Assembly (NCBI RefSeq): GCF_009826895.1
Contig: NZ_WUMV01000001.1
Coordinates: 671,413 to 735,412, forward strand
Direction: 5' to 3'
Origin: Stappia sediminis
GTDB taxonomy: Bacteria; Pseudomonadota; Alphaproteobacteria; Rhizobiales; Stappiaceae
DNA length: 64,000 nt
In this document: positions 16,907 to 25,671 of the stretch, piece by piece
How the letters are laid out: each line of letters begins with the position of its first letter
Position numbering within the stretch: the stretch's first letter is position 1
Made by a program: the position numbers and the translations under genes
Notes under the pieces: model-generated
Seen by the model: the letters and a program-made list of their open reading frames with translations, nothing else
The model's database searches: none
What the model was told of the DNA's origin: nothing

Positions 16907-17833
16907 ATGAGCAAGATCATCATCACCTGCGCCGTCACAGGCTCGATCCATACGCCCTCGATGTCGCCGCATCTTCCCGTCACGGCTGCGGAGATTGCGG
17001 GCCAGGCGCTGGGCGCGGCTCAAGCCGGCGCCGCCATCCTTCATCTGCACGCGCGCAATCCCGAAACCGGCCATCCCTCGTCCGCGCCCGAACATTTCAT
17101 GGCCTTCCTGCCCGAAATAAAGCGCCAGACGGAGGCCGTCGTGAACATCACGACGGGCGGCAGCGCGATCATGGCGCTTGACGACAGGCTGGCGGCCGCG
17201 CGTGCCGCCGAGCCGGAAATGTGCTCGCTCAACATGGGCTCGATGAATTTCGCGCTCTATCCCATGGCGAAGCGCGAGCGCGAGTGGAATTACGACTGGG
17301 AAAAGCCGTTTCTGGAAAATTCCGACGATCTCGTCTTCAAGAACACGCCGCGCGACATAGCCACCGTTCTGACCGACCTTGGCGAGAAGCGCGGTGCGCG
17401 TTTCGAATTCGAGTGTTATGACCTGAGCCACCTCTACATGCTCCGCCATTTCGCGGACCGTGGCATGGTCAAGCCGCCGTTCTTCATCCAGTTCGTTTTC
17501 GGCGTTCTGGGCGGCATGGGTGCCGATCCGGAGAACCTCACGCATATGAAGCGCATCGCCGACAAGCTATTCGGTGACGATTACATGTTCTCCGTGCTTG
17601 CTGCCGGGCGCCAGCAGATGCCGCTTGCCTCCATGTCGGCGGCCATGGGCGGTCATGTTCGTGTCGGGCTTGAGGACAGCCTTTTCATCGACAAGGGCAA
17701 GCTTGCGCGCTCCAACGCCGAACAGGTCTCAAGGATCCGGGAGATCGTAGAGCGTCTTGGTCGTGATGTTGCGACACCGGGGGACGTGCGCGGCATGCTC
17801 GGCCTGAAAGGGCCGGACAAGACGGCGTTTTGA
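16907..17833 (+). CDS. Beta-keto acid cleavage enzyme (BKACE, DUF849)
   Basis: 308 aa of the BKACE/Kce family: Zn-dependent enzymes that condense a beta-keto acid with acetyl-CoA and split it into acetoacetate and a new acyl-CoA. The Zn-binding His46 and His48 are in AILHLHARNP; the conserved Glu of GLEDSLF is at 256. Other blocks are VNITTGGSAIM, FELECYDLSHL-like FEFECYDLSHLYML and FVFGVLGGMGA. The family has many substrates (3-keto-5-aminohexanoate, dehydrocarnitine, beta-ketoadipate), so the exact one is open. It begins 10 bases after the aminotransferase, whose product is the likely substrate. Confidence 0.9.
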   Translation: MSKIIITCAVTGSIHTPSMSPHLPVTAAEIAGQALGAAQAGAAILHLHARNPETGHPSSAPEHFMAFLPEIKRQTEAVVNITTGGSAIMALDDRLAAARAAEPEMCSLNMGSMNFALYPMAKREREWNYDWEKPFLENSDDLVFKNTPRDIATVLTDLGEKRGARFEFECYDLSHLYMLRHFADRGMVKPPFFIQFVFGVLGGMGADPENLTHMKRIADKLFGDDYMFSVLAAGRQQMPLASMSAAMGGHVRVGLEDSLFIDKGKLARSNAEQVSRIREIVERLGRDVATPGDVRGMLGLKGPDKTAF

Positions 17834-17835
17834 CC

Positions 17836-18324
17836 ATGGCCGATGTCGTCATCCGCCGGGCCGGGCGCGAGGATGTCGCCGCCTTGCATCATGCGCTGGC
17901 CGAACTCTCCGCCGATATCGGCGACGATCACGGCGCGGGCGAGGCCGACCTCCTGCGCCATGGGTTCGGGCCCGAGCCGGCATTTCAGGCGCTTTTGGCG
18001 CAGCCGCTCGATACGGGCGAGGTTCTGGGGGTTGCCGTCTATTCCCCGGTCTTTTCAACGGTGCGCGCCGGTGCCGGGTTTTATGTGTCGGACCTTTGGG
18101 TGTCGCAAGCCGCGCGTGGCATGGGCCTCGGCAAACGCCTTTTGGGGCAGGTCGTCGCGCAGGCCCCGCAAGACTGGACGGTTCGCTTCCTGAAGCTCGC
18201 CGTCTATGACGACAACCCCTCGGCCCGCGCCTTTTACGAGCGTCTCGGGTTCGTTACGGACCCGCGCGAAACCTACCTTTCGATTGTGGGCGAGGCATTG
18301 GACGCCCTGAAGGAAACGTCATGA
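17836..18324 (+). CDS. GNAT-family N-acetyltransferase
   Basis: 162 aa from the ATG at 17836. It shows the GNAT core: strand segment FYVSDLWVSQAARGMGLGKRLL with the acetyl-CoA-binding R/Q-x-x-G-x-G/A loop, and the C-terminal YDDNPSARAFYERLGF. It probably acetylates an amino group of the substrate or of an intermediate. Remarkably, the next gene, which overlaps it by four bases, encodes a deacetylase, so acetylation may serve as a protecting or routing step. The acceptor is unknown. Confidence 0.87.
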   Translation: MADVVIRRAGREDVAALHHALAELSADIGDDHGAGEADLLRHGFGPEPAFQALLAQPLDTGEVLGVAVYSPVFSTVRAGAGFYVSDLWVSQAARGMGLGKRLLGQVVAQAPQDWTVRFLKLAVYDDNPSARAFYERLGFVTDPRETYLSIVGEALDALKETS

Positions 18325-19343
18325 AAGCCGTATTCGACGAACGCCAGTGGAAACACGACCCCAAGCACTTCATGGCCAACGGAACGGTGGAGCCGAACCC
18401 CGAGCAGCCGGAACGCATCAAGGTTCTCACCCATGGCGCGGGCGAGGCGGGCTCAGAGTTCGTTTCGCCGGAAGATCACGGCGCGGGGCTGATCGGCGCG
18501 ATACATTCGCCCGAATATCTCATCTTTCTCGAGACGATCCACACCCGCTGGAAGCGCATCGAAGGCGCGTCGGATGAGGTCATTCCCAACATCCACCCTG
18601 ACCGTCGTTCCGCCAGCTACCCGCGCTCTGCCGTCGGCCAGGCCGGCTTTCATCAGGCGGACACGGCCTGCCCCATAGCGGCGGGAACGTGGGAAGCGGC
18701 CTATTGGTCGGCGCAAACGGCCTTGACCGGCGCGGATATGGTGCTTGGCGGCGAGCGCGCAGTCTATGCGTTGAGCCGCCCGCCGGGCCATCACGCCTTT
18801 GGCGATCTCGCGGGCGGTTTCTGTTTCCTGAACAATTCGGCAATCGCCGCCGAGCATTTCAATCGGGCGGGCAAGCGCGCGGCGATCCTTGATGTCGATG
18901 TTCACCACGGCAACGGCACGCAAGGAATCTTCTATGAGCGCGACGATGTGCTCACCGTCTCCATCCACGCCGATCCGGTGCGCTTTTATCCCTTCTTCTG
19001 GGGGCACGAGCATGAGCGCGGCGAGGGGCGCGGGCGCGGCTACAACCTCAATCTGCCGCTTTCGCGCGGCACGGGAGATGCCGATTACCTGAAGGCGCTG
19101 GAGACGGCCCTTGCCCGCATTCGCGCCTTCGGGGCGGATGTTATCGTTGTGGCGCTGGGCCTCGATGCTTATGAGAAGGATCCGTTGAAGGGCCTCGCCG
19201 TCACCACGCCGGGCTTTGCGAAAATCGCCGAAGCGATTGCGGGGGTGGGATTGCCGACGCTTCTCGTGCAGGAAGGCGGCTATCTGTCGAAGGAACTTGG
19301 CCAGAACCTCACGAGCTTCCTGAAGGGTTTCGAAGGCAAATGA
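18321..19343 (+). CDS. Acetylpolyamine amidohydrolase-like deacetylase (HDAC fold)
   Basis: 340 aa of the histone-deacetylase/acetylpolyamine amidohydrolase superfamily. The active site is complete: charge-relay His pair in RPPGHHAF (157-158), Zn ligands Asp193, His195 (DVDVHHGNGT) and Asp282 (LGLDAYEKDP), and the transition-state Tyr in QEGGYL. The insertion VRFYPFFWGHEHERG is like that of acetylpolyamine amidohydrolases, which narrows the channel to long thin acetylated amines. With a polyamine-type importer upstream, an N-acetylated diamine or amino acid is a likely substrate. Start overlaps the GNAT gene by 4 bases. Confidence 0.9.
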   Translation: MKAVFDERQWKHDPKHFMANGTVEPNPEQPERIKVLTHGAGEAGSEFVSPEDHGAGLIGAIHSPEYLIFLETIHTRWKRIEGASDEVIPNIHPDRRSASYPRSAVGQAGFHQADTACPIAAGTWEAAYWSAQTALTGADMVLGGERAVYALSRPPGHHAFGDLAGGFCFLNNSAIAAEHFNRAGKRAAILDVDVHHGNGTQGIFYERDDVLTVSIHADPVRFYPFFWGHEHERGEGRGRGYNLNLPLSRGTGDADYLKALETALARIRAFGADVIVVALGLDAYEKDPLKGLAVTTPGFAKIAEAIAGVGLPTLLVQEGGYLSKELGQNLTSFLKGFEGK

Positions 19344-20440
19344 CGGAGCGCGCGGATTTCCTGGTTGTCGGAGGCGGCATTGCGGGCGTCGGTGCGGCGG
19401 CCCGCTTGTCGCTGGATGCTTCGGTGATCGTGCTGGAGACGGAAGACGCCATTGGCCGTCATTCCACGGGCCGCTCCGCCGCGATCTACATCCGCAACTA
19501 TGGAAACCGAACGCTGCGTGCCCTTAACGCCGCCTCCGAGCCGGTCCTGAAGGAGCCGGAAGGGATTTCCGATCGAACCCTGCTTTCCCCGCGCGGCGAG
19601 ATGCTTATCGCAACGGAAGAGGAACTGCCGGACTTGAAGGCCTATCTGGAAGGCGCTTCGGGCCTTGAAGAGTTGAGTGCGAAGGAAGCTGTCGACCTTT
19701 TCCCGATCCTGCGCGAAGAGCTGATCGCGGCAGCCGCGATAGAGCGCGCGGCGCAGGACATCGATGTCGACCGTCTGCTTCAGGGTTTCGCCCGCCTTCT
19801 TCGCCACAACGGCGGGCGTATCGTCACCGATGCCCCGGCGAAGGCGATCTTGCGTGACGGCGGCGTCTGGCGGGTGGCGACGCCGAAGGGAGACTTCGAA
19901 GCCCCGGTTGTCATCAACGCCGCCGGCGCCTGGGCGGATGAGATCGCGCGCCTTGCCGGCGTCAGGCCGGTCGGCCTTGTTCCCATGCGCCGCTCGGCGG
20001 CGATCCTGCCAGCACCCGAAGGTCATAACGTCAGCGCCTGGCCGCTCGTCGCCAGCGCCTCGGAAAGCTGGTATGCCAAGCCCGAGGCTGGCAAGCTCAT
20101 GGTTTCGCCGGCCGATGAAGATCCGGTCGACCCGCATGACGCATGGGCCGACGATATGGTCCTGGCGGAAGGGCTTTACCGGTTCGAGCAGGCGGTCACC
20201 GTGCCGGTAACGCGTGTCGAGCGCAGTTGGGCGGGCCTGCGCAGTTTCGTTGCCGACCGCACGCCCGTCGCGGGCTTCGCTCCCGATGCGCAGGGCTTCT
20301 TCTGGCTTGCGGGGCAGGGCGGTTACGGCGTACAGACGGCGCCGGCTCTATCGCAACTGACCGCCGATCTTTGCCTTGCGCGCGCGCCTTCGCTTGATCC
20401 TGAAACCGTTGCCGCGCTCGATCCGAAACGTCTTTTTTGA
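19340..20440 (+). CDS. FAD-dependent amine/amino acid oxidase-like protein (DAO family)
   Basis: 366 aa with an N-terminal Rossmann FAD site (FLVVGGGIAGVGAAARLS, residues 6-23), then VLETEDAIGRHSTGRSAAIY, and a C-terminal FAD block SFVADRTPVAGFAPDAQGFFWLAGQGGYGVQTAPAL (written in part). This is the DAO/glycine-oxidase type, which oxidises secondary or primary amines to imines with O2 or another acceptor. The neighbouring RidA, which hydrolyses reactive enamines/imines, fits that chemistry. Cytoplasmic, no signal peptide. Overlaps the deacetylase gene by 4 bases. The particular substrate cannot be told. Confidence 0.85.
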   Translation: MTERADFLVVGGGIAGVGAAARLSLDASVIVLETEDAIGRHSTGRSAAIYIRNYGNRTLRALNAASEPVLKEPEGISDRTLLSPRGEMLIATEEELPDLKAYLEGASGLEELSAKEAVDLFPILREELIAAAAIERAAQDIDVDRLLQGFARLLRHNGGRIVTDAPAKAILRDGGVWRVATPKGDFEAPVVINAAGAWADEIARLAGVRPVGLVPMRRSAAILPAPEGHNVSAWPLVASASESWYAKPEAGKLMVSPADEDPVDPHDAWADDMVLAEGLYRFEQAVTVPVTRVERSWAGLRSFVADRTPVAGFAPDAQGFFWLAGQGGYGVQTAPALSQLTADLCLARAPSLDPETVAALDPKRLF

Positions 20441-20459
20441 AATGCCGAAGGAAAAAATC

Positions 20460-20810
20460 ATGTCCGATATCGTACGCATCAAGCCTGGCCCGCGCATGAG
20501 CCAGGCCGTCGTCCACGGCGGTCTCGTCTGGCTGGCGGGGCAGGTCGGTGAGCCCGGCGAAAGCGTCGAGGCGCAGACGAAAACGATCCTCGCCAATATC
20601 GAGGCGCTTCTGGCCGAAGCCGGTTCCGACAAGTCGCGCATCCTGCAGACGACGATCTGGCTCTCGTCGATGGATGATTTCGCCGAGATGAACGCGGTTT
20701 GGGACGCCTGGGTCGACCCGGCCAATCCGCCGGCCCGCGCCACGGGCGAATCCAAACTCGCCACGCCGGACTACAAGGTCGAGATCATCATCGTCGCCGC
20801 GACGAAGTGA
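20460..20810 (+). CDS. RidA-family enamine/imine deaminase
   Basis: 116 aa from the ATG at 20460, with RidA blocks MSQAVVHGGLVWLAGQV, QTKTILANIEALLAEAG, WLSSMDDFAEMNAVWDAWV and PARATGESKLA, where the Arg of PARAT and the Glu after it are the carboxylate-binding and catalytic area. It hydrolyses reactive 2-aminoacrylate-like enamines or imines to keto acids and ammonia, here most likely those released by the FAD oxidase. It is the last gene of the operon and is followed by a strong terminator. Confidence 0.9.
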   Translation: MSDIVRIKPGPRMSQAVVHGGLVWLAGQVGEPGESVEAQTKTILANIEALLAEAGSDKSRILQTTIWLSSMDDFAEMNAVWDAWVDPANPPARATGESKLATPDYKVEIIIVAATK

Positions 20811-20832
20811 TCGCTCGCCCTTGAAACGAAAG

Positions 20833-20869
20833 AAGCCCGGCGCGGGGTGCGCCGGGCTTTTCTTTTTTT
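20833..20869. terminator. Rho-independent terminator of the catabolic operon
   Basis: A perfect 10-bp GC stem, AGCCCGGCGC / GCGCCGGGCT at 20834-20843 and 20849-20858, with a 5-base loop, is followed by TTTTCTTTTTTT. The left side is A-rich, so it could also end transcription of the convergent chemoreceptor gene. Confidence 0.9.
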
Positions 20870-20883
20870 GCGTTCGGTTTTCG

Positions 20884-22563
20884 TCACGCCGCGCGGATGC
20901 GCTGCAGGAAGTCCCGCATGGAGACGAGCAGCTCGTCGGAGCGTTGATGCAGCCCTGCAACGGATGAGCGCATCGAGTTCGAGAGGTCGCCCGTCCGGCT
21001 TGCGGTTTCGCTCACCAGCGCGATTGCCTGCGTCACCTCGACGTTGCCCGTGGCCGCCTCGTTGATGTTGCGGGCGATTTCGTCGGTCGCCGCGTTCTGC
21101 TCTTCGGCGGCCGCGGCCATTGCGTTCGTGCGATCGGCGATGCTGCGCACCATCTCGCCCACGGAATTGGACGTTTCGGTGGAAAGCGAGGTTGCGGATT
21201 TCATTTCCTGGATCTGGCGGTCGATTTCCTCTGTCGCCTTTGAGGTCTGCTCGGCAAGTTGCTTTACCTCGGCTGCCACGACGGCGAAACCCTTGCCCGC
21301 CTCGCCCGCGCGCGCTGCCTCGATGGTGGCGTTCAGCGCGAGAAGGTTGGTCTGTTCGGCGATATCGTTGATCAGCTTGGTAACGTCGCCGATCTTCCCG
21401 ACGACGACTTGCAGGCTCTGCACCGCCTGGTTGGAGCGTTCGACCTCATGCGTGGCCTGGCCGGCGGCTTGCGACGAGGCGTGTACCTGCCCGTTGATCT
21501 CGCGGATCGACGCGGAAAGTTCTTCGGTCGCGCCCGCCACGGTCTGTACGTTGCCCGAGGCCTGTTCGGCGGCTCCCGCCACGGTGACGGCCTGATCGGT
21601 CGTTTGCGCCGCGATCTGGGCCAGTTCCGCGGACATGTCGTTCAGGCTGCCGGTTGCGGTGACGATCTCGCTTGAGATCGCCAAGACGCTTGCCTCGAAT
21701 TCGGCGGCAAGCTTCTCCAGCTCCGCCTTGCGGTCTTCCGCCGCCCGCATCTCCCGCGCCTTGGTGCTTTCCTCCAGTTCCCGGTTGCGGATCAGGTTTT
21801 CGCGGAAGACGCCGAGGGCCCGGCACATGTCGCCGATCTCGTCCTTGCGTCCGTCGCTCTTCAGGCCCACATCGGTCTGGCCTTCGGCCAGCGCGTTGGT
21901 CACGCCGCTCAGCTCCGCCAGCGGACGCGAGACGACGAAATAATTCATGAGCCCCATGAGCCCGGAAAAGACGACCATCAAAAGCGCGCTCACAAGCGCC
22001 GTGGTCTCCACGAAGCCGAGGCTCTCGCGCTGTGCTGCGGCAAGCGATTGCTGCATCCGGGTTATTTCGGCACGCGCCATCTTCAGCTGGTCGATGGCGT
22101 CGTTCACCATCGCCGTGCCGATGCCGGTTGCCTCCATCATCTTGGCGAGATCGACGGTCTGCGGGTCGCGCATCAACAGGACCTGCCGTCCGGCCTGGTC
22201 GGAATACCATTGGGACCAGGCATTGCGTGCCGCGGACGCATTCTGGCTGAGACCCACCTCGCCGAGCGCCGCCGCGATATCGGCAAACCCCTTTTCGATG
22301 TTGACGGTCGCTTTTTCGAAGTCGCCGGCGATGGCGCGATCGCCTGTCAGCAGGAAGTTCTTGAGCGCGGTCGCCTGCGCAAGCAGGCTGTTCTCGACGT
22401 CGCTCACCTGAAGGATGAGTTCTTGCATCGCGCCTGTCTTGACGACGGCGCGCGAAGCGCTGACGGCATTGGTGTAGACCATGTAGCTGGCGAGGACGCC
22501 GATCAGCGCGACCATGGCGAAGGCGATGGCGCTCTTCAGCGTGACGGAGAGTGACTTGATCAT
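20884..22563 (-). CDS. Methyl-accepting chemotaxis protein
   Basis: 559 aa. An N-terminal membrane helix (12-32), a roughly 160-residue helical periplasmic sensor of the four-helix-bundle kind ([26 protein letters not shown]), a second membrane helix (186-210), a HAMP linker (about 212-265), and the long signalling domain. The conserved hairpin tip reads [16 protein letters not shown], which couples to CheW/CheA. Deamidation/methylation heptads are likely in the flanking helices. The next gene upstream encodes a small secreted protein, probably a sensory partner. Ligand unknown. Confidence 0.92.
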   Translation of the reverse strand: MIKSLSVTLKSAIAFAMVALIGVLASYMVYTNAVSASRAVVKTGAMQELILQVSDVENSLLAQATALKNFLLTGDRAIAGDFEKATVNIEKGFADIAAALGEVGLSQNASAARNAWSQWYSDQAGRQVLLMRDPQTVDLAKMMEATGIGTAMVNDAIDQLKMARAEITRMQQSLAAAQRESLGFVETTALVSALLMVVFSGLMGLMNYFVVSRPLAELSGVTNALAEGQTDVGLKSDGRKDEIGDMCRALGVFRENLIRNRELEESTKAREMRAAEDRKAELEKLAAEFEASVLAISSEIVTATGSLNDMSAELAQIAAQTTDQAVTVAGAAEQASGNVQTVAGATEELSASIREINGQVHASSQAAGQATHEVERSNQAVQSLQVVVGKIGDVTKLINDIAEQTNLLALNATIEAARAGEAGKGFAVVAAEVKQLAEQTSKATEEIDRQIQEMKSATSLSTETSNSVGEMVRSIADRTNAMAAAAEEQNAATDEIARNINEAATGNVEVTQAIALVSETASRTGDLSNSMRSSVAGLHQRSDELLVSMRDFLQRIRAA

Positions 22564-22599
22564 CTGGCGGTATCCGGAATTCGAGGGAAGGGCTTCGCC

Positions 22600-23205
22600 T
22601 TAGCTGCCGACCGACTGGCGGCGCTGAAGCTCGGTGAGATTGACCTCGATGGTCGCGGCTCCGATCGGCGTGCTGCCGTCCGCGTCCTCCACCGTCATGT
22701 TGATCTGGGCACGCCAGATCTTGAAGTCGTCGTCCCACTCCGGCTCGTCGATGAAGACCGCGCCGGCCCCTTTCGGATAAGTTTTCTGGAACTTCGCCTC
22801 GTCGCCCTGCCAGAAGTCGGAGGTGATGGACGACTGGCCGACGTTGAGCCCCTTGTCGTCCATGACGAAGATTTCGACGAAGAGGCCGACGGAGCGGCCC
22901 TGCATGCGTGAAAGATAAACCGACAGCGGGTTCGAAAGCGTGGCCGAAATCAGTGGCTTGTCGTCCGCTTCGCGCTCCGCGCGCCACATCTTGTCGAGTT
23001 CCTCGACCCTCGATTGCGGAATGTCGCCATAGCGCTGGTTCTGCGTGGTGATGGAAAGGCGCACGATCTCCGTGTCGATCCAGGAGCGGATGTCCTTCAT
23101 CACCTGGTCGTCGATCAGCGCCTTTGCGTCGGGTGCCGCCGGTTCGGCGCAAACGGCGGACGTCGCCAGACATGCTCCGGCGAGAGCGGAAAGAATGATG
23201 CGCAT
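22600..23205 (-). CDS. Secreted PDC-like sensor protein partnered with the chemoreceptor
   Basis: 201 aa from the ATG at 23205 (MRIILSALAGACLATSAVCAEP), with a clear signal peptide. The mature part has features of a PDC/Cache-type sensor: a long helix (ALIDDQVMKDIRSWIDTEIVRLS), then VEIFVMDDKGLNVGQSSITSDFWQGDEAKFQKTY and a late beta strand region. It would be a free periplasmic domain. It is co-oriented with and 36 bases upstream of the chemoreceptor gene, so the two are likely one operon. Family assignment is by pattern and is moderate; the function as a binding partner is inference. Confidence 0.6.
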   Translation of the reverse strand: MRIILSALAGACLATSAVCAEPAAPDAKALIDDQVMKDIRSWIDTEIVRLSITTQNQRYGDIPQSRVEELDKMWRAEREADDKPLISATLSNPLSVYLSRMQGRSVGLFVEIFVMDDKGLNVGQSSITSDFWQGDEAKFQKTYPKGAGAVFIDEPEWDDDFKIWRAQINMTVEDADGSTPIGAATIEVNLTELQRRQSVGS

Positions 23206-23421
23206 GCACAAGCCCCAGTTTTTGTTTTTCAGTAACAACAGGGTGAAATGTGGACGCTTAAGAACTCGTGAAAAATTCGAACTAACGCATTAGAGATGCC
23301 TTAACCGCTATGGTTGCAGCCGCGCATTCTCTCAACGGGGCGATTCGGCGCATCGCCCGTGGGCGTACGATGCTCTATATTTTCGACCACAGGCAAGAAT
23401 GGCGGATTGAGGAGGAGAACG

Positions 23422-23979
23422 ATGGCTGCAACCACACCCATCTGCGATTTCGGCTGGAGGGCGATTGATGCGCGCCTGCCCGCGACCGACGGGAAGGATT
23501 ACTCGATTTTCGAATGCGCCGGTCCGAACGGCCTGGTGGTCGCGTTCATCTGCAATCACTGCCCTTATGTCAAAGCGGTGATCGACCGGATCGTGCGCGA
23601 TGCGAACGACCTGAAGGAACACGGCATCGGCTTCGTCGCGCTCTGTTCCAACGACGCGACGACCCATCCGGCGGATTCATTCGAGAATATGAAGGTCTTC
23701 GCGGGCAAGCACGGCTTCACCTTTCCTTATCTTCATGACGAGGATCAGTCGCTCGCGCGCAAGTACGATGCCGTCTGCACGCCGGATTTCTTCGGTTTCA
23801 ACAAGCATCTCGAACTGCAGTACCGGGGCCGTCTGGATGCCTCGCGCAAGGACATCGCCCCGGAAGATGCCCGGCGCGATCTCTACGACGCCATGGTCAT
23901 GGTCGCCGAAACGGGCTCCGGCCCGCGCGAACAGATCCCGTCAATGGGCTGCTCGATCAAGTGGAAGGATGCGGCGTGA
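23422..23979 (+). CDS. Thioredoxin-like (AhpC/TSA-type) protein
   Basis: 185 aa with the ATG at 23422 preceded by Shine-Dalgarno GGAGGAG; the longer reading from 23314 has no support. The redox motif CNHCPYVKAVID is at residues 44-47 (CxxC). Then come DSFENMKVFAGKHGFTFPYLHDEDQSLARKYDAVCTPDFFGFN (partly quoted), the typical thioredoxin-fold blocks of the peroxiredoxin/resA-like group. No signal peptide, so it is cytoplasmic. Substrate unknown. The stop codon lies in the loop of its own terminator. Confidence 0.85.
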   Translation: MAATTPICDFGWRAIDARLPATDGKDYSIFECAGPNGLVVAFICNHCPYVKAVIDRIVRDANDLKEHGIGFVALCSNDATTHPADSFENMKVFAGKHGFTFPYLHDEDQSLARKYDAVCTPDFFGFNKHLELQYRGRLDASRKDIAPEDARRDLYDAMVMVAETGSGPREQIPSMGCSIKWKDAA

Positions 23980-23992
23980 CCGCCGCATTTTT
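23969..23992 (+). terminator. Terminator overlapping the thioredoxin gene end
   Basis: ATGCGGCG-TGAC-CGCCGCAT, an 8-bp stem whose 4-base loop contains the TGA stop, followed by TTTTT. A second hairpin GGGCTCG-N3-CGAGCCC at 24001-24017 lies between this and the convergent methyltransferase gene end and may serve that gene. Confidence 0.8.
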
Positions 23993-24018
23993 CGTGTGAT
24001 GGGCTCGTCCCGAGCCCT

Positions 24019-24831
24019 TCATCGACGTTTCCCGACCGTGATCAGATATTCGCGCTTCACGCAGAGCCCGGCGTCCACCCGGTAATGCCGGTGATAGGCA
24101 TCGACAGCCTCCTTCAGCGCCTTCCGGCCCTGGGCATCGAGTCGATCGTGCACCGCCTTCAGCGGTCCGAAGCCGCGTAGATACCACTGCCATATGGCGT
24201 CTTCGCTGTCATGGTAGGCGTGGTTGATACCGCGTTCGAAGGTCAGCTCGAAATCCTTGCCCAGCAGGCTTTCCAGATAGTCCGGCCGTCCCCAGTCGAG
24301 CGGCGAGGGGGAGGGCGGCGGCGCGTCGGTGAATTCTGCGAGCACACCGAAGAATTCGGCAACCGCGCCGTCAGGCACCCAGTTGGCAAGGCTGAGCCGC
24401 CCGCCTGGTCTGGTGACGCGCGCAAGTTCCCGTGCCGCGGCTTCGTGATCGGCCGCGAACATGACGCCGAAAGTCGAGATCACCTTGTCGAAACGTCTGT
24501 CGGGGAAGGGAAGGTTTTCGGCTTCGCCCACCTTGAAATCGATAGGCGGATCGACGGCGCGGGAAAGCGTCCTTGCGGCGTCGATCAGCGTCGGGGAAAT
24601 GTCTACGGCTGAGACTTTCGCTCCGAAAAGTGCCGCGTTGCGTGCGCTCCAGCCGGTGCCGGTCGCCACATCCAGCACCGCTTCGCCGGGGCGGGGGCAA
24701 AGCCGCCCTGCGGCATGGGCGAGCGCATCGCAGATCGCGAAGCTCACTTCGTTGTAGTGTTTGCCGCCGCTGCCCCACATTTCCGCTGCCGCGCGGTTGG
24801 ATTCCTGAATGGCGATTGCAGCTTCCGTCAT
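24019..24831 (-). CDS. SAM-dependent methyltransferase (class I)
   Basis: 270 aa. Motif I is EAVLDVATGTGWSARNAALFG, motif II region VSAVDISPTLIDAAR, then FKVGEAENLPFPDRRFDKVISTFGVMFAADHEAAARELARVTRPGGRLSLANW, a typical Rossmann-fold layout (quoted in parts). This resembles ubiquinone/menaquinone- or small-molecule-type methyltransferases, but no substrate can be named. It faces the thioredoxin gene and is divergent from the HxlR regulator, which may control it. Start ATG 24831. Confidence 0.86.
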   Translation of the reverse strand: MTEAAIAIQESNRAAAEMWGSGGKHYNEVSFAICDALAHAAGRLCPRPGEAVLDVATGTGWSARNAALFGAKVSAVDISPTLIDAARTLSRAVDPPIDFKVGEAENLPFPDRRFDKVISTFGVMFAADHEAAARELARVTRPGGRLSLANWVPDGAVAEFFGVLAEFTDAPPPSPSPLDWGRPDYLESLLGKDFELTFERGINHAYHDSEDAIWQWYLRGFGPLKAVHDRLDAQGRKALKEAVDAYHRHYRVDAGLCVKREYLITVGKRR

Positions 24832-24961
24832 TCTTTCCTCCTTGAATTTGCTGAACCGTGCCGATCTTCAGGGAAGATTGCGCTCGCGCGCTACTCCACG
24901 ATCTGTAGTGGGACCGCTGCCGTCAGGCGTGTAGAATGGTATTTCAATGCGGAGGGCGGCC

Positions 24962-25654
24962 ATGAAGAGCTACAATCAGTTCTGCCCCATCGCCAAGGCG
25001 GCCGAAATCTTCTGCGAGCGCTGGACGGCGCTGATCCTGCGCGATCTTGCTGGCGGCGCCATGCGCTTTTCGCAGTTGCAGCGCGGCGTGCCGCTTGCTT
25101 CGCCGACGCTGCTTTCCAAGCGGTTGAAGGATCTTGAGGCAGAGGGGATCGTGGAGCGGCGCAACGCGTCCGACGGGCGCACGTCGACTTATCACCTGAC
25201 GGAAGCGGGTGAGGAATTCGTGCCCATCGTCATGGCGCTGGGCGTGTGGGGCCAGCGCTGGTCGCGCCGGGAACTGGCCGAGCACGAGATCGATCTCGGC
25301 CTCCTGCTCTGGGCGCTCGAAAAGGGTGCGCATCCTGAATACTTCGGGCAAAAACGCACGATTGTGGAACTCGATCTCGTCGACCAGCCGGACAACAAGC
25401 GTCGCTGGTGGTTCTTGAATGAAGACGGGCGTTGCGAGCTTTGCCTGACCCGGCCGGATCAGCAGGCGCAGGTCTATGTCAGTGTGTCCCTGGCCGACAT
25501 AATCCGCGTGTGGCGCGGCGATGTCGCCTTGTCGAGGGCGATCGGCGACGGCGTGATGGAAGTCCATGGCGAGAAGGAATTGCGCCAGGCGTTTCGCCAC
25601 TGGCTCGCGATCGTACCGATTGCCGATGTCCCGTCGATGCGCGCGGCCGGGTGA
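24962..25654 (+). CDS. HxlR-family transcriptional regulator
   Basis: 230 aa from the ATG at 24962 (MKSYNQFCPIAKAAEI). The HxlR winged HTH is in residues 9-95: CERWTALILRDLAGGAMRFSQLQRG, then LSKRLKDLEAEGIVERRNASDGRTSTYHLTEAGEEF. A single N-terminal Cys (FCPIAKA) is shared by redox- or electrophile-sensing members. The unusually long C-terminal half (about 120 residues) with DIIRVWRGDVALSRAIGDG looks like an SCP2-type lipid/ligand pocket seen in some members. Divergent from the methyltransferase gene, a plausible target. Confidence 0.88.
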   Translation: MKSYNQFCPIAKAAEIFCERWTALILRDLAGGAMRFSQLQRGVPLASPTLLSKRLKDLEAEGIVERRNASDGRTSTYHLTEAGEEFVPIVMALGVWGQRWSRRELAEHEIDLGLLLWALEKGAHPEYFGQKRTIVELDLVDQPDNKRRWWFLNEDGRCELCLTRPDQQAQVYVSVSLADIIRVWRGDVALSRAIGDGVMEVHGEKELRQAFRHWLAIVPIADVPSMRAAG

Positions 25655-25671
25655 ATCGATATTTCGGAATT

